Shown one piece after another: positions 34,639 through 46,200 of a stretch of DNA of 64,000 nucleotides (the first letter of the stretch is position 1; every line of letters starts with the position of its first letter). A program made the position numbers and the translations under genes. Origin of the DNA: Tubulanus polymorphus (lineage: Eukaryota > Nemertea > Palaeonemertea > Tubulaniformes > Tubulanidae); contig NC_134027.1 of NCBI RefSeq assembly GCF_964204645.1, positions 26,336,485-26,400,484 on the forward strand, in the 5' to 3' direction. The notes below the pieces were generated by a model. It saw only the letters and a list, made by a program, of their open reading frames with translations, was not told where the DNA came from and made no database searches.

Positions 34639-34693
34639 CTTTAGCTCGAATCGCTATCTGTCCAATATCAGAGGATTTCTATCTGATAAACTG

Positions 34694-34730
34694 TATATAT
34701 ACCGCTGCCGAAAATTTGAAGCTATTTATA
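34694..34730 (-). promoter_or_regulatory. two TATA boxes
   Basis: On the minus strand TATAAATA (34730-34723) and TATATATA (34701-34694) stand 56-92 bases before the ATG at 34638. The first is followed by G (TATAAATAG), the optimal TATA consensus. Position and strand fit a core promoter for the gene starting at 34638. Confidence 0.45.
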
Positions 34731-34739
34731 TCCTAGACG

Positions 34740-36030
34740 TCGCGAGTAAAACATCAAACGATAACATCCTTTAAAACAGGGATCGGATGACGGTGAATCC
34801 GCGTGAAATGAAGAAGCACATCAAAGTGACAAGAAAGAGATGACTGACGATATATGAGAGAGAGTCCACGAATCAGTAGGATGTCCATCAGTGCCGCCAA
34901 TCTCTCGCAAACAGTTCATTCCTTTCATGTTTTATTGCATCAGACACGTTTTCTTTGTGTAATAAAACTAAAGAAGATTCTCTTAAATAATTTTACAGCC
35001 CAGTTAAACACACTGTTTATACACCGTACCAAAATATCGTATTTTCGTGCGTCTTGTATCCAAACATATGTTTCAAATACAACGCGAATTCTAAGTGTAC
35101 TGGAAATCGTAATCGAATCTCAATTGTATAAAGGCCTCGATGTAACGACAGCCTGTAAAACTGAGTAATAACTAGTCCATTTCACCGCTCTACTTTCACC
35201 TACGGAAGATAATTTCTATCTTATTATGACGACGGAAATGGCCGTTGTCTTTGAACTCCGATACATTTGCCCGTTTAGATGTCACAATCCACTTCATATC
35301 GCAGTGGCGGTCGTATCTTCAAATGCGACTTTACTGCACTCGGAAACATCCTGTTATTGTGCAGATCAAAGTTCTTCTGCGAAAAAAGCGAATTTTCAAT
35401 TTGCGATAAACCACTCAGCTCGACTGTAGTGAGCTCTTTACGAGCATCAAAAAGCTTCCATAAAGCGTCAGTGATTGTTTGCTGTTACCATAAAACCGAT
35501 TGCACTTGCTGAAACCGCGTCTAACGATGTAAACATGAATTTTAGAATTAGTCGGCAATTTGGTCACTGGTAAGTAATACAGTTCTAAACACATGTTCTC
35601 GGTTTACTGATGAAAGGTGCCGCTAAGCGGTAAGCGATTGGTAAGTATTCAGCGATAGTAACTGATCACATTGTGTTACGGATTATCCTAATAGTTATGG
35701 AGAGTTCAATCTAGTTCGGATGTCAAAACCAGATAACGCTGATCCACTGCATGAACTGACCGGACTGACCGACATGAAGGTGCTCCGACTACCGTGCAAG
35801 AAGTGGTTGACCAGGTGTTATCAATCTAGGGCTACCGTCTGACGAGTCCCTTGGTCGCAGATTCTTCGCAGGTCCTGCGATTTATGATTTAGACCCACTT
35901 CCACAGTTTTTAAGTTATAGTAATGAAAATGAACTCTGAGTTAGAAGCTCTAACTCAATTTGGAAAGCTGGATTATAGTCTGAATGAATTATCATCATTA
36001 TTATTATTAACTCGAAGCGCAAACCTGGAA
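34740..36030. other. no gene recognised
   Basis: Upstream flank of the TATA promoter. A plus frame at 34854-35168 (104 codons) and frames at 35226-35512 are of chance length. Two GGTAAG-type motifs near 35568-35645 lack an associated exon. Confidence 0.4.
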
Positions 36031-36036
36031 CTGGAA

Positions 36037-36137
36037 GAGAGAGGGAGAGGGAGAGGGAGAGGGAGAGGGAGAGGGAGAGGGAGAGGGAGAGGGAGAGGGA
36101 GAGGGAGAGGGAGAGGGAGAGGGAGAGGGAGAGAGAG
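36037..36137 (+). repeat. (GGGAGA)n hexanucleotide array, quadruplex-capable
   Basis: About 15 perfect GGGAGA units in register, giving G3 runs separated by three-base AGA loops. Any four consecutive runs satisfy the quadruplex pattern. The R/G and S/L reading frames across it are artefacts. Confidence 0.97.
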
Positions 36138-36524
36138 AGCGTTGTCTTTTTGCCTTGTCTATATATCAATTCCTGGCATACCTATATTAGTATTATAAAA
36201 CTTCATACAAAACTTCAATGAAAACAAACGAAAAATTAATTTTCGTTTCTAAAATAAAGGATCAATACATAGCACGCCCTCATTGATTTTACCGTGTACA
36301 TCGAACGGATAAAACGAAGCTTAATTAAACACTGATAGCATTACTCGATGGAAAATGCCCCCTGAACCATTGAAATAGAATACTTCTGCGCTTTAGATGT
36401 ATTTGAAATGAATTATATCAAAAGAATGTTCGTTTCAAACTTATCGAATTTCGCTTTTTAAATCAAATCGATCAAAGCCACAAAATGCACAAGACTCCAA
36501 ATTTCTGTTGATAATCATTATTAC

Positions 36525-36647
36525 CTGTGTCTCTGCGAGCGGTTTGTTTTCGCGTGTTTTTAAATGAACATTCGCGTAACGATGAAAGCTTTTCGCTGAG
36601 ACTTCTCGAGCAGTTTCGGTATCAAAAGGTAAAAACGCGTAAATCAA
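36525..36647 (-). CDS. donor-ended open frame, possible exon
   Basis: The minus frame from a TTG at 36647 encodes about 41 protein-like residues (FDTETAREVSAKSF, HLKTRENKPLAETQ) and ends at AGACACAG^GTAATA (donor at 36524). The opening acceptor is not clear; the nearest upstream AG lacks a pyrimidine tract. It lies within the proposed 37.7-31.3 kb intron on the same strand, so either that intron model or this exon is wrong. Confidence 0.25.
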
Positions 36648-37725
36648 ATATAGGTTGGGTCTTTATAATATTTCATGCCTCGATTACAGACAGAATGAGA
36701 TAAAGATGAAAGGCTCACGCAATATGGGCGGACAACGTTATCTTATTCGTCGTCGTTTTTTTTCAAAGTCGATATCGACTGTATTTATTTTTATATATAC
36801 ATGAAGTATCGAATCCCATTTCGAGTTGGATCTGGTGTCGTGTTACGTGGAATATGAGTTCAAGTGTTGAGGATGATGTCAGTAAAAGTCAGTCTGATAA
36901 ACCGCCCGTTTTTCTGTCTGTTCACCGCACAGTGTCGTTGTGACTAAAGACTGAGCCCCTGAGGTCTGAGCTTTGATATTTTCAACATGCGAGATGTTTT
37001 AGAAGTTGACATCGCATGGAAACGATGCCATTCTTTGTAGTTTCTGCTAGTGCTGGTTCAGCGTTGGTTCTACGCCGCGCATCGAGGAGGAAACCCTGAG
37101 AACGACAATAGAATTCTGGAATCCTGAACTATGGAAATCAGTAATACAGTATTACCGGGGATTCACTGTTGCAAAGGTCAAACGTACTCGCAACGACAAT
37201 ACTCAATGAGTCACTTAGTTCCGATGAGATCCGCTAGTGGCGGCTAATCCGTCAGTGTTTGGCGGTGGTGCAGAAGCAAAAGCAAGCATCAACTCAAATG
37301 TCTATTTTTAACTCTCGCATTGTCACAACGTACGATCAATATACACACACACCACGAGACAGAAACCAGCCGTTAAACATAGAAAACATTGACAAAACAC
37401 TGATCACAATCAGACAATTAATTCAATGATGTTTAAATGCGCTGGGTGAATTTACAGATCGTAAATAATTACGACCGAAAATTGCGCAAATATAATAACC
37501 GCAAATCTCAAATACCGTTAAATTGCGTTTTTAATGTTATAAACTCTGCTACTTGTGGAAGTCTTTGATGAGATGTTAATAGATCGTAAACTGCTCGAGT
37601 TCTTATTCATAGCACTACGGTGATAAATATACCCGGTTGACAGATACAGCATGACGAGTAATAAATCACAGCACCACAAGCAGCACCGGTACGTAAACCT
37701 ACCACTACACGACACACTATCTTAC

Positions 37726-37811
37726 CTCGATAATACTGTTTATCCGAACGAACGATTAAATGTCGGTTATTCCCAGAAATTCTGGTCAGAAAACGTTCGT
37801 CGTCGCGGCGT
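37726..37811 (-). CDS. putative 86-base internal exon
   Basis: An acceptor (AACGATTCAG) after a CTCT-rich region and a strong donor (CGAG^GTAAGA at 37725) frame an open stretch of 28 codons rich in charged residues (RRRDDERFLTRISGNNRHL). It ends with one base of a codon, which the micro-exon at 31267-31310 would complete. No domain can be named from this length. Confidence 0.3.
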
Positions 37812-38016
37812 CTGAATCGTTCATGATTGCAGTCGTGTGTAGCGACGGTAAATAACAATGAGATAGATAGAGATTGAGAGAGGTAGAGAGAGGAGAGATG
37901 ATGGCGCTAGATGAAGTATCGATCACGTTGAAGATGCAAGGAATAATAACACGCGCGCAGTGCACGCGTTCCGTTTAGTCGTGTGCTGACACCTGCGTCA
38001 TCTCTGTCGCAGTCTC

Positions 38017-38226
38017 CTGTCAGTCTCTTCTCAACGACTTAACTGTCAGTCTCTTCTCAACGACTTTACTGTCAGTCTTTCCCCTACGACTTTGCTGTCA
38101 GTCTCTTCTCAACGACTTTACTGTCAGTCTATTCTCAACGACTTCACTGTCAGTCTCTTCTCAACGACTTTACTGTCAGTCTTTCCCCTACGACTTTACT
38201 GCCAATCTCCTCTACGACTTAACTAC
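38017..38226. repeat. 26-bp minisatellite, 8 copies
   Basis: The unit is GTCAGTCTCTTCTCAACG plus ACTTTACT. A variant unit (CAGTCTTTCCCCTACGAC) recurs at 38070-38095 and 38174-38199, 104 bp (four units) apart. This points to duplication of a four-unit block. Confidence 0.93.
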
Positions 38227-38270
38227 AAAATCTCAAAAAGGCTGATGCTTCCTTATATACGCCATCAGTC

Positions 38271-38473
38271 TTAAGCCCAACGCACACGGCACCGAAAAAA
38301 ACGTTTTTCCTCGTGAAAAAACGTTTTCGATGTTTTTTGTTATGCCGTGTGCGGGGGAGGCAAAACACAAAACGCCGAACTGAAAAACGTTTTTCACGAG
38401 CAAAAAGCGTTTTCTGAAAAACATGTTTTCTGTTTCGGCGAAACAAATGTTTTGCCGTGTGCGTTGGGCTTTA
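38271..38473. mobile_element. ~200-bp element with 19-bp terminal inverted repeats
   Basis: The left end AAGCCCAACGCACACGGCA is repeated, inverted and exact, at the right end, apart from the final base or two. The body carries AAAACGTTTT-type motifs in both orientations (GAAAAAACGTTTT, GAAAAACGTTTTTC, CGAAACAAATGTTTTG) and an internal GCCGTGTGCG. It has no coding capacity. A non-autonomous DNA transposon (MITE) is the natural reading; no clear target duplication was found. Confidence 0.8.
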
Positions 38474-38574
38474 TTGACTTTGACAAATTAGATTGCCGTC
38501 AATACAGACTTATCCAAAACTTCATCTAATTGCTAATCTGACCCGGTCCTAGATTTCAGTCCTCAGAGCTCTGG

Positions 38575-38980
38575 ATTCAGTGGCACATTCGTGTCAATCT
38601 AAAAACTACAGAACTAATATTGGTCTCAAGACTGTTAGATTAGCTATAGAACTAAGATGGTCTTAGACTGGTTATTAATCTAAGCCACGATCACAAGACC
38701 AGGGGCTGGTTCCTCAGTTGAGACTTAAGTCCAAAAATGGTCTTGAATTTCAAGACTGGTCTTAAGTTGTTAGATTGGTTATAGAACTAAGATGGTTTTA
38801 AATCAGTCTTAAGCCTAAGCAATGACTTCGGAACTGGGCCCAGGAGCCTCGGTTGCGCAGTCCTGACCTCAGTCCTAAAATGGCCGTGAATTTTAAGACC
38901 GGTCTTAATGATTTAGATTCATTATTATTCTTAAGCTGATCTCAAATCTAGGACATGACTGTAATATACTGGTTCCTGGT
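38575..38980. mobile_element. cluster of three MITE-A copies
   Basis: 38701-38842 is near-complete (AGGGGCTGGTTCCTCAGTTG to an inverted GAACTGGGCCCAG end). A truncated copy precedes it (38620-38690) and a diverged full copy follows (38845-38978). The central copy contains CTGGTCTTAAGTTGTTAGAT followed by TGGTTATAGAACTAA, nearly the 47-bp satellite unit of 1746-2638. Confidence 0.8.
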
Positions 38981-38984
38981 CATA

Positions 38985-39890
38985 AGTAGCAAAGAAACTA
39001 CAAGATGTAGACGATGAATTTCAACCAATTAATTGATAATGAAGGGTAATTTATCAAACACGGTTGATGAAGTGGCTCTCGGTGAAGTTTGTGGCGTCAT
39101 CGAGTATGGCACAGTCTAGCGTCTCATTACAGGTGAAATACAAGCCTAAACAAATACTAATTCATTACATGATTCATCTAAACAAAAAGAAGTTGTTTCA
39201 CGAGCAGATCTTGCCGATCCTGATCCGTCATGTGATTCACAATCTCATTTCAATCGAAGGTAATACTAGAATGATCGATATATATTCGCTTTCCCCAGCG
39301 CTAATCCCGCGCGGTCCGAGATTCGTGAAATAAAAACACAGCAAGTCTAGACGTATTTGACAAGGACAGAGATAGAGTTATTGCATTATCATCGAGTGTC
39401 CGTCTGTCCGGACATCAACGCACACTGTCTTCCTGGCACGAATCTCAGTTTAGCGGGATAATTTTTTTTCGGAAATAAAAATAGTACAGAAAGATGTGCA
39501 CTGCCTCTGAAGATAAATGATAGCCTGTTTGCGGTATAGCGGCGTTAGGCGACTCGACGGACATCAAAGTCAGTTTCAAGTCGAGCGATGAATTGTCCTT
39601 TAGTTCACCGGTGCGACCGTTCTCTCCCGGGAACGAGTAGCGTAAATCGATCGTAAAAACTTTAACGACGGTGACCCCCGGGACCTAACAGTTCCCGTGT
39701 GAGTACTATAACTGGTTCCTTTGTACGCCGCACAACAACGACTCTGAATCGTCTGCCGGTTATTCAATTCAATTAAACGCTCTTTAACGTAGAAAACCTC
39801 GTCGAAACACCTCTTCACGGTCGTTCAAAAAGTACCACCAAAACTGCCAGTGTGAAGTGTAACGAGGCAGAGGCAGGGCAACAAAAACGA
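38985..39890. other. no gene recognised
   Basis: A plus frame at 39064-39333 and a minus frame at 39600-39818 have no splice or promoter evidence. Confidence 0.4.
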
Positions 39891-39904
39891 TTATGATGTG
39901 ACAG

Positions 39905-39986
39905 TAAAATTCAAGTACTTACCGGGGATCGAACCCGGGTCTCTTACAAATAAAACATGCGTACTAACCAATAGCCCACTGGCCAA
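39905..39986 (-). tRNA. tRNA-like sequence, probably SINE head or pseudogene
   Basis: The minus strand carries a perfect T-arm (CCGGGTTCGATCCCCGG, including a canonical B-box) preceded by a D-arm-like TGGGCTATTGGTTAGTACG with A-box character. The segment between fits an anticodon arm poorly and the acceptor strands do not pair. A working tRNA is unlikely; a tRNA-derived element or a decayed gene is more probable. The anticodon is not called. Confidence 0.5.
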
Positions 39987-39999
39987 CAGTTACGTATAA

Positions 40000-41425
40000 T
40001 CAACTTGTTGTCGTATTTTGGTAATAACACAATTTGAAGTTATCTCAGAAATGATACTTACACTTCTTCGACGCCAAACAGTTTCCAAACAATGACATAA
40101 TCCTCAATAAATCTCTCTTCAATGACATGATCTATCTCCAAAAGTGTAATTTTAAACGCACCTCCGTGGTCTCCTTTTTAACTTTTTGATACGATCATCG
40201 CCAGACAGAATGAACCGAAACTGGGCTGACTCGATGGCCAGACTGCTGGCTGAGGGCGGGCTTCAGGCGGGCATCTGGCGTATAAGAGATATAGAGAGAA
40301 AGTCCGAGTCGATGACTGTAAGGTAAACCCTGCAGGCTGTTAATCCCCGGCAATTATAACTATTCCAATCCAATTCCAACTGAACCATACAGCGTCAATA
40401 TCGCTGATACATCGCCTAGAGACTGTCCACAGGGCTCAAGTAGCGGCAACCCACCGGACAATATGTCTCCTCGCTCAGATTAGCTTAGGTTTCGATTGAA
40501 AGTAGATAACCAACGATTCGTTTCTATCGAGCTCATAATTAAATTCTATTTAATAGTTAAGATTAGAATGATTCGTTAAGTTATAGATTTTCGTTGTAAT
40601 TATTCAGCTATAAAGTTTAAGTGTTGAGTGTACGGAGGACGTAATAGAAATACAAATCATCGGTTTATGTCAATTTGCAAGTCCCACAGATTGCCCCCAT
40701 GAGGTCTTAGACAAAATAGTGATGACCTACACGATGACATCGTATCGCCCTGATATTGGAAAGACAACGTTCCGGGGGCAACAAACTAAATCAGTGCTGT
40801 TCCTGGTGAAAGGTTATCTAGAATTGGCAAGTTACGTCTTTGGTTTTAACATGGATTCGTTTTAGAGTCCATGGTTCTGAGCAGAATCTATATCAGCCGG
40901 GTTGCAGTTATTATGCTCGTCTTACCAGTGTAGATCATAGTTTAAGTATTTTGTGCACACCTTAATGTCAAAGTCGCCAATAAGAGAAAGATGAAAAAGA
41001 AATACAAATTCAGTTTCGATGTGTCGCGAGAATTATTCTATGTTCAGCTACTGGGGAATTGTTTGATGCCAGATCGGGTGCATTACTGTCACTGATTGAA
41101 GATGGTGATGATCAGTATTATATACCTGTGATCGGTTGTTACACGCATCAGTGATCGAGCGAACTGAGTGTAACAGCGTCCAGTCACAGTTTGATCTCAC
41201 GCCTCATTCACTACTGACCAGTCTGAATCATACAGATAAACATCGTGTGTCACGACGACTTCAAACGCAACATCTGATATTCTCGCAGCAAACCAACGGC
41301 TTATTTCAAAAACAGCCGCACATCTGACGTTTGTCGTTTGGCTGCAGTGTTTTCTTTTTATCATTGAGATTAATACAGCACGAGAATCAATTGGCTACAT
41401 CGAGTCGTGTCAGGCTAAACATCTC
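40000..41425. other. no gene recognised
   Basis: A plus ATG at 40209 opens 37 codons (MNRNWADSMARLLAEGG...) ending at AAG^GTAAAC. It could be a first exon, but no downstream partner was found. The rest is unremarkable. Confidence 0.35.
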
Positions 41426-41636
41426 ACACCAAGGGCACCAGTCTATTCTTAAACCAAGGGCACCAGTCTAATATGCTCAAATCAAGGGCACCAGTCTATT
41501 CTCAAACAAAGGGCACCAGTCTATGTAAAACCAAGGGCACCAGTCTATGCTTAAACCAAGGGCGCCAGTCTATACCCAAACCAAGGGCACCAGTCCATAT
41601 TCAAACCAAGAGCACCAGTCTATGCTCAAACTCGGT
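41426..41636. repeat. irregular ~27-bp minisatellite, 8 copies
   Basis: AACCAAGGGCACCAGTCTAT is repeated eight times with spacers of varied length (units about 25-31 bp) and single-base changes (GGGCGCCAG, AGAGCACCAG). The frame at 41473-41715 through it is an artefact. Confidence 0.9.
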
Positions 41637-41749
41637 TCATACTTTCATCGAATTTTGTCTTCGTTCATTTGACATAAGTCAAATAAAAAACACTTTCAAG
41701 TTCCACAATGTATGAAAAATAATCGTAACTATAGAATTTCTAACTAAAC

Positions 41750-41795
41750 TGTTGACTAAAACAGCAGCCATCATCAGGCGGAATGTTTAACGTAT
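41750..41795 (-). ncRNA. decayed type-A hammerhead-core-like motif
   Basis: Minus strand CTGATGATGGCTGCTG is intact on the 5' side, but the GAAAC box has become CAACAG. Confidence 0.2.
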
Positions 41796-42431
41796 TCGAG
41801 AACAATCAAATATTCATAAACTCGATCTTTACGTTTCGGAAAATATTTGCATATATTTCAATAGTATCGTGAATTATCGGCATTTGAAACAGACCAATAA
41901 CAAATGAATATTCGCGTTGATTGAAGTGTCCTAAATGAAGGACACTTACTGCTTGTTTTCGCACGCCGTTTATCGAAGCATCAACTCAAAATCCATTGAA
42001 CAATTACAACTTCTAACTTCAAAATTGCCAACTGTTAAGTTATTAAAGCTTTCGAAATAAAAGATTCATGGTAACTACACAACTCGGAATACTACCAATG
42101 AATGAATTTTACCGGGTCTGAAGGTTGCGGGCCTTATAAGCGAAACTAGTGTGAAAATAGATACAAAACTTGATAAATCCTTTTGTAGCTTTGAAATACA
42201 AAATAGATTTCTCAATATCATCATTGAAGAAATTGCAAAAATTGCAAACCACGAAAAAATCTTGCCTGCCATGAAAGATTTTTTCGAAAGGCCGAAATAT
42301 TTCTAAAACAAAGAATCGTGAATTATATTAACCGCAGAATTTGAACTAGAAACTACGCGCTGAATCTGCCATCTGTTTGGTTGAATAGTTCGCTGGCGCT
42401 CCGGGCTCTAGGGGAACAATAGAAAGAGCGA

Positions 42432-42650
42432 TCACCGGGGCAAAGCTCTCAGGCAACCCACGAGCGAGCCAACAGCGATTGACAACTTCTCCATCAAAGG
42501 ATAATGCAGATGATGATACAGCTCTTCACATGAAAAGAAGCCGCCCTCGCAGTCTTTTTGGGAGGCCGCTCGTGGCAACGGACCGGGGCAGTAACCGTTA
42601 GCGACGCTGCCGGGTATCCCGTTTCTAAGCGCTGATTGGCATCGTTGCAA
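42432..42650 (-). CDS. GC-rich 72-codon ORF, possible exon
   Basis: This stretch is over 50% GC against a surrounding 35-40%, which favours coding use. The minus frame encodes a cysteine-containing peptide (VANGYCPGPLPRAASQKDCE, then GGFFSCEELYHHL) followed by a hydrophobic stretch (LSIAVGSLVGCL) and TGA at 42432. The pattern would suit the end of an extracellular cysteine-rich region entering a membrane segment. I cannot assign a family. A second frame on the same strand is also open for most of the length, which weakens the call. Confidence 0.25.
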   Translation of the reverse strand: MQRCQSALRNGIPGSVANGYCPGPLPRAASQKDCEGGFFSCEELYHHLHYPLMEKLSIAVGSLVGCLRALPR

Positions 42651-42904
42651 TCGCGGGCGCGTTACTTTCTTCAGAAAACACCCGTTTTAATTGTAACAGG
42701 GATATTCTAGCACGTCGAGTCGAACTCGTTCTTTAGACAATGCGCGCCCGCTCGGGTCATCGTTCGAAAAGGTTTTATGCAAATTTCGAGAATAATCGAT
42801 TAATACCGAAGGACAATTCATTCATTAACGAAACTGTGCTGAATGAAAAATATTGGGAGTTTTATCAACGATGGTTGAATACCCATGGTGAAACTGAGAA
42901 TCCA

Positions 42905-43205
42905 GTGTCCCGGGGCAGACTCTATTGTCATGGCTTATCTATAAAACCAGTCTAGCCCCATCTTAGCTCTATAGCTAATCTAACAACTTAAGATAACTCG
43001 TAAGTTTGAAGACACTTTTGGACACAGTTGTGACAAAAGTTGGTCTTAAATCTTCAAACTTGCTAGATGATCTCTACGGAATCAAGATGATCTTTCGACA
43101 AGGCCCAGGATTAAGCTTTCTAAGTCAATCTTGGTTCAAGCCAATCGAACTTACAGTCTTGGGAGATTTAGATAAGCTACATGTTGAACCGGGTGCAGGT
43201 TGCTG
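42905..43205. mobile_element. decayed MITE-A copies
   Basis: TTGTCATGGCTTATC, CTTAGCTCTATAGCTAATCT and AACAACTTAAG appear at 42928-42985, and a further diverged unit up to a GAACCGGGTGCAGG end at 43200. The apparent frames at 42740-43206 run through it. Confidence 0.55.
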
Positions 43206-43209
43206 ATCT

Positions 43210-46200
43210 TCCTCTGGTCACTAATTCTACCATCTTAATATATTATGCGTCTCTAGTTGTTAAGTAAAATCTGTCTTCGATTTCTGTCTCGAATCAACTA
43301 CTCGTTAACGTCTCGCGTGCGCAGTCCGGTATAGAATCTGAGCGCAGAATAAAAAACTACTCGATCGAACATAAAATCTATGATGGGATGATTTTTTCTC
43401 GTTGCGCGGATGAAAAGACTTCTTCATACACACGAAATCAGCTCTAAACATCGGAAATAACTATGTAATACGTTGAAGACACGATTTATAAGGTAATATC
43501 GAAGGTAACGCGTTCGGAGATCTAATATAATAAACCATCGTAATGGATAATAACCAATCAATTCTGCGCTGAGTCATCGTCATCCGCCGCAACAACTCAA
43601 TCCGACGATCTGATGTTCCAGGTGCATTACAAGGGTCACCTATTTGTAACCGACTTCAACTCCAAAAAAAAATCATTTGAAGCCCGTGAGCTGGAAATGA
43701 TATATCGACTGTGTTTGTATTATTTTGTTTCATTTGACGGAAATTATTTCATCGCGCACGAAAACAGTTCACGTCGCTACAACCCGGAGATTCTGTAGCT
43801 CAGGGTGGATTAACGGGTGCAGGGGTGTGCAACCCACTTAAATGTTGCTTAGAAATTCTAAAGGAAAATGAAAAATATCGATTATAGAATATGGTACTAA
43901 AAAGTTTGAATTCATAAGCATGTTCACTGTGCTTCCAAAAATGAAGTGTTTCCGATGATCGGGTGCCCTTTTTATCATTTATGATATGCCAATATTTGGA
44001 GTGCAACCTACCTGAATTCAGACCCTTGATCCGCCCCTTTGAATCCCTTCGGTGAAAAAAACGTTTTCGAGTCCATGATGAAATCTTAGAACCAACCATT
44101 GAAATTGAGTTTCGACTTAATCCTAACAGTTATTCTCAGGAATACCGATGTTATAACCAAATTATGAGACATTATCGACAATTCAGCACGAAGAAATTAA
44201 TTGAGTAATCGAAGTAAATGTAAGTATAGTCGATAAGCTAAACAAATCCACAGTTGATGATATCAAAGTTTATTCTAACAGTTTCTCAAAAACTGAGAAT
44301 ATATCAGTCAACATATCATAACAATAGTAGAAACGTCGAAAGAAACCTTACTGGGCTCGTTTTTCATCTGCGAGTCTGGGAATTTCTACATCATTCTACA
44401 CAAAGTTTCTCATATCACGTCAAATACTGACTGATTAAATCCGTCAGAAAGTATTGAATAAATGGAAGTCATTAGTTGAACTAATAAATTATGTAATCGT
44501 GAGTGGAACATGTTTGTACGCGATAGTTGGATAATGATAGAGACCGTTTAGATCACGTTTAATGGCCGCTCAGGTGCAACATCACACGCCGTTTTATTGG
44601 GTCATATAAAACTACCACATCGAAAACTCATTAGGCTTTTACGGATTTAGGGTCGTTCGGTGCATTCGAATCAGTAGCAGTTTAGGTTATTGCAAGGCGC
44701 AAGAAAGTAGCTACAGGATCGACGACGATTTTAACACTTATTAGAGAATGGAGCGCGAACGCCTGGGTATCAATAGTGAATCATCGAACTTTTTCTTGCG
44801 GGAATGCGGGTGTCAGGCCGACAAAAAAGTGACGGCGTCCTTTTTTTTAGTTATTTTCTTAGGCCGCGCAGAGTGACTCGGCGTGTCAAGTATGCCATAT
44901 AAAAATGACATGTCATATCCTGGCTGAATAAAACAACGTGTTGGCTAATAATGAGCCGCTGCTAGCTGAAAGGGTTTCTACTTTATACCGCGATGAGAAA
45001 GCAATCAAGTTTCGTTAGGTTGCAGTAATACGTTTTGAGTTGCTCTGGCACACTCTTGAGTCACATTAGCCTCACAGCATTGTTCTCTGATTAGAAGTCA
45101 TCTCCTCGCAGATTCCATCACACGGTCATGCAGCAAAATTGCTGTCAGTCTCCGAATTAGGAAATCGGTTTTTTTCTAACGGCTGACTCGATCGAGCTAG
45201 AGAAGTGTCGTGTATGACAATGACTTTTGGAATTCGGCCGGAATTTTTCGAATAGAAGTAAAAGTATGTATAATCGTTCTTACGTAATCCCCATATAAAG
45301 GTGAAAGGTCATGAATACGATATTGATATGAGTAATAGGGTATATGTATGGGTATGGGTCTATTACTGATATGGAAAAGGTTGTGAGGGAACCAGTGAAA
45401 AGCCAGCAGGCTGTATACTGAAAAGTTGGTGCAACGGTAACATAATAGAAATACTAATAGAGACTATATTGCTAAAGATCTTGGGGATACCAGTCGTTTG
45501 CTGTCGTTCAGGCGTATGGAAGATTGTCAAACCGAACACGAAAAGACCAGAGTAACGAAACGGACATTGCATATTACAGGTGTGGTGACTTTGTGAAAGA
45601 CACTCCATCAAACCAAACATATAAGAGAAAAAATTCGATTTTTCTTCATCAAAAATATCGTAGGGAAATAGAATTCGTTATTATGTAAGATTATGTTCGG
45701 ATTATGTTTGTATGAAATGGATGAAATGAAATGTGAAACCTTTCCCGGAAATAAAACGAAAAGAGAAACATCGTCATTTTTCGGTTTCTTTTATCTGAAC
45801 GTCTCAACTGATCTCGTTTTCTTCATAAAGTAGTGACTCACGTTATAGGAAATATTTACACTTTCAATTTGTCCTTTATACCAGAGCGCGCGCGTGGTTG
45901 TGATCTTCAATCACTTTCACTTCTCCAAACATTCCTTACAACCCCCCCTAACACCCCCTCCCCTCCCTCTCCCAATGAATCAACTTTAACCGAATTAAAG
46001 TCGAAAAGTTTCGAAACGCAACATTGGAAAAAAGTTCATTTTCCGCATGAATGAAATTGAAATTCCGCTGTAGCTAATTAATGTAAAAGTAGGCACTTTT
46101 AACGCATTTTTGTAAGGAAAAAGTGACGCTTTTCTGCTATAGTTTATACATCTATCACATCTTATATTTATCACGTTTATCACATATGTCCAAAAACAAT

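Noticed and set aside
35915-36198. ORFs on both strands of ~85-90 codons
   Set aside because: Artefacts of the GGGAGA array.
41426-41636. Spaced repeats that superficially resemble a CRISPR array
   Set aside because: The spacers are only a few bases and related to each other; this is an irregular minisatellite.
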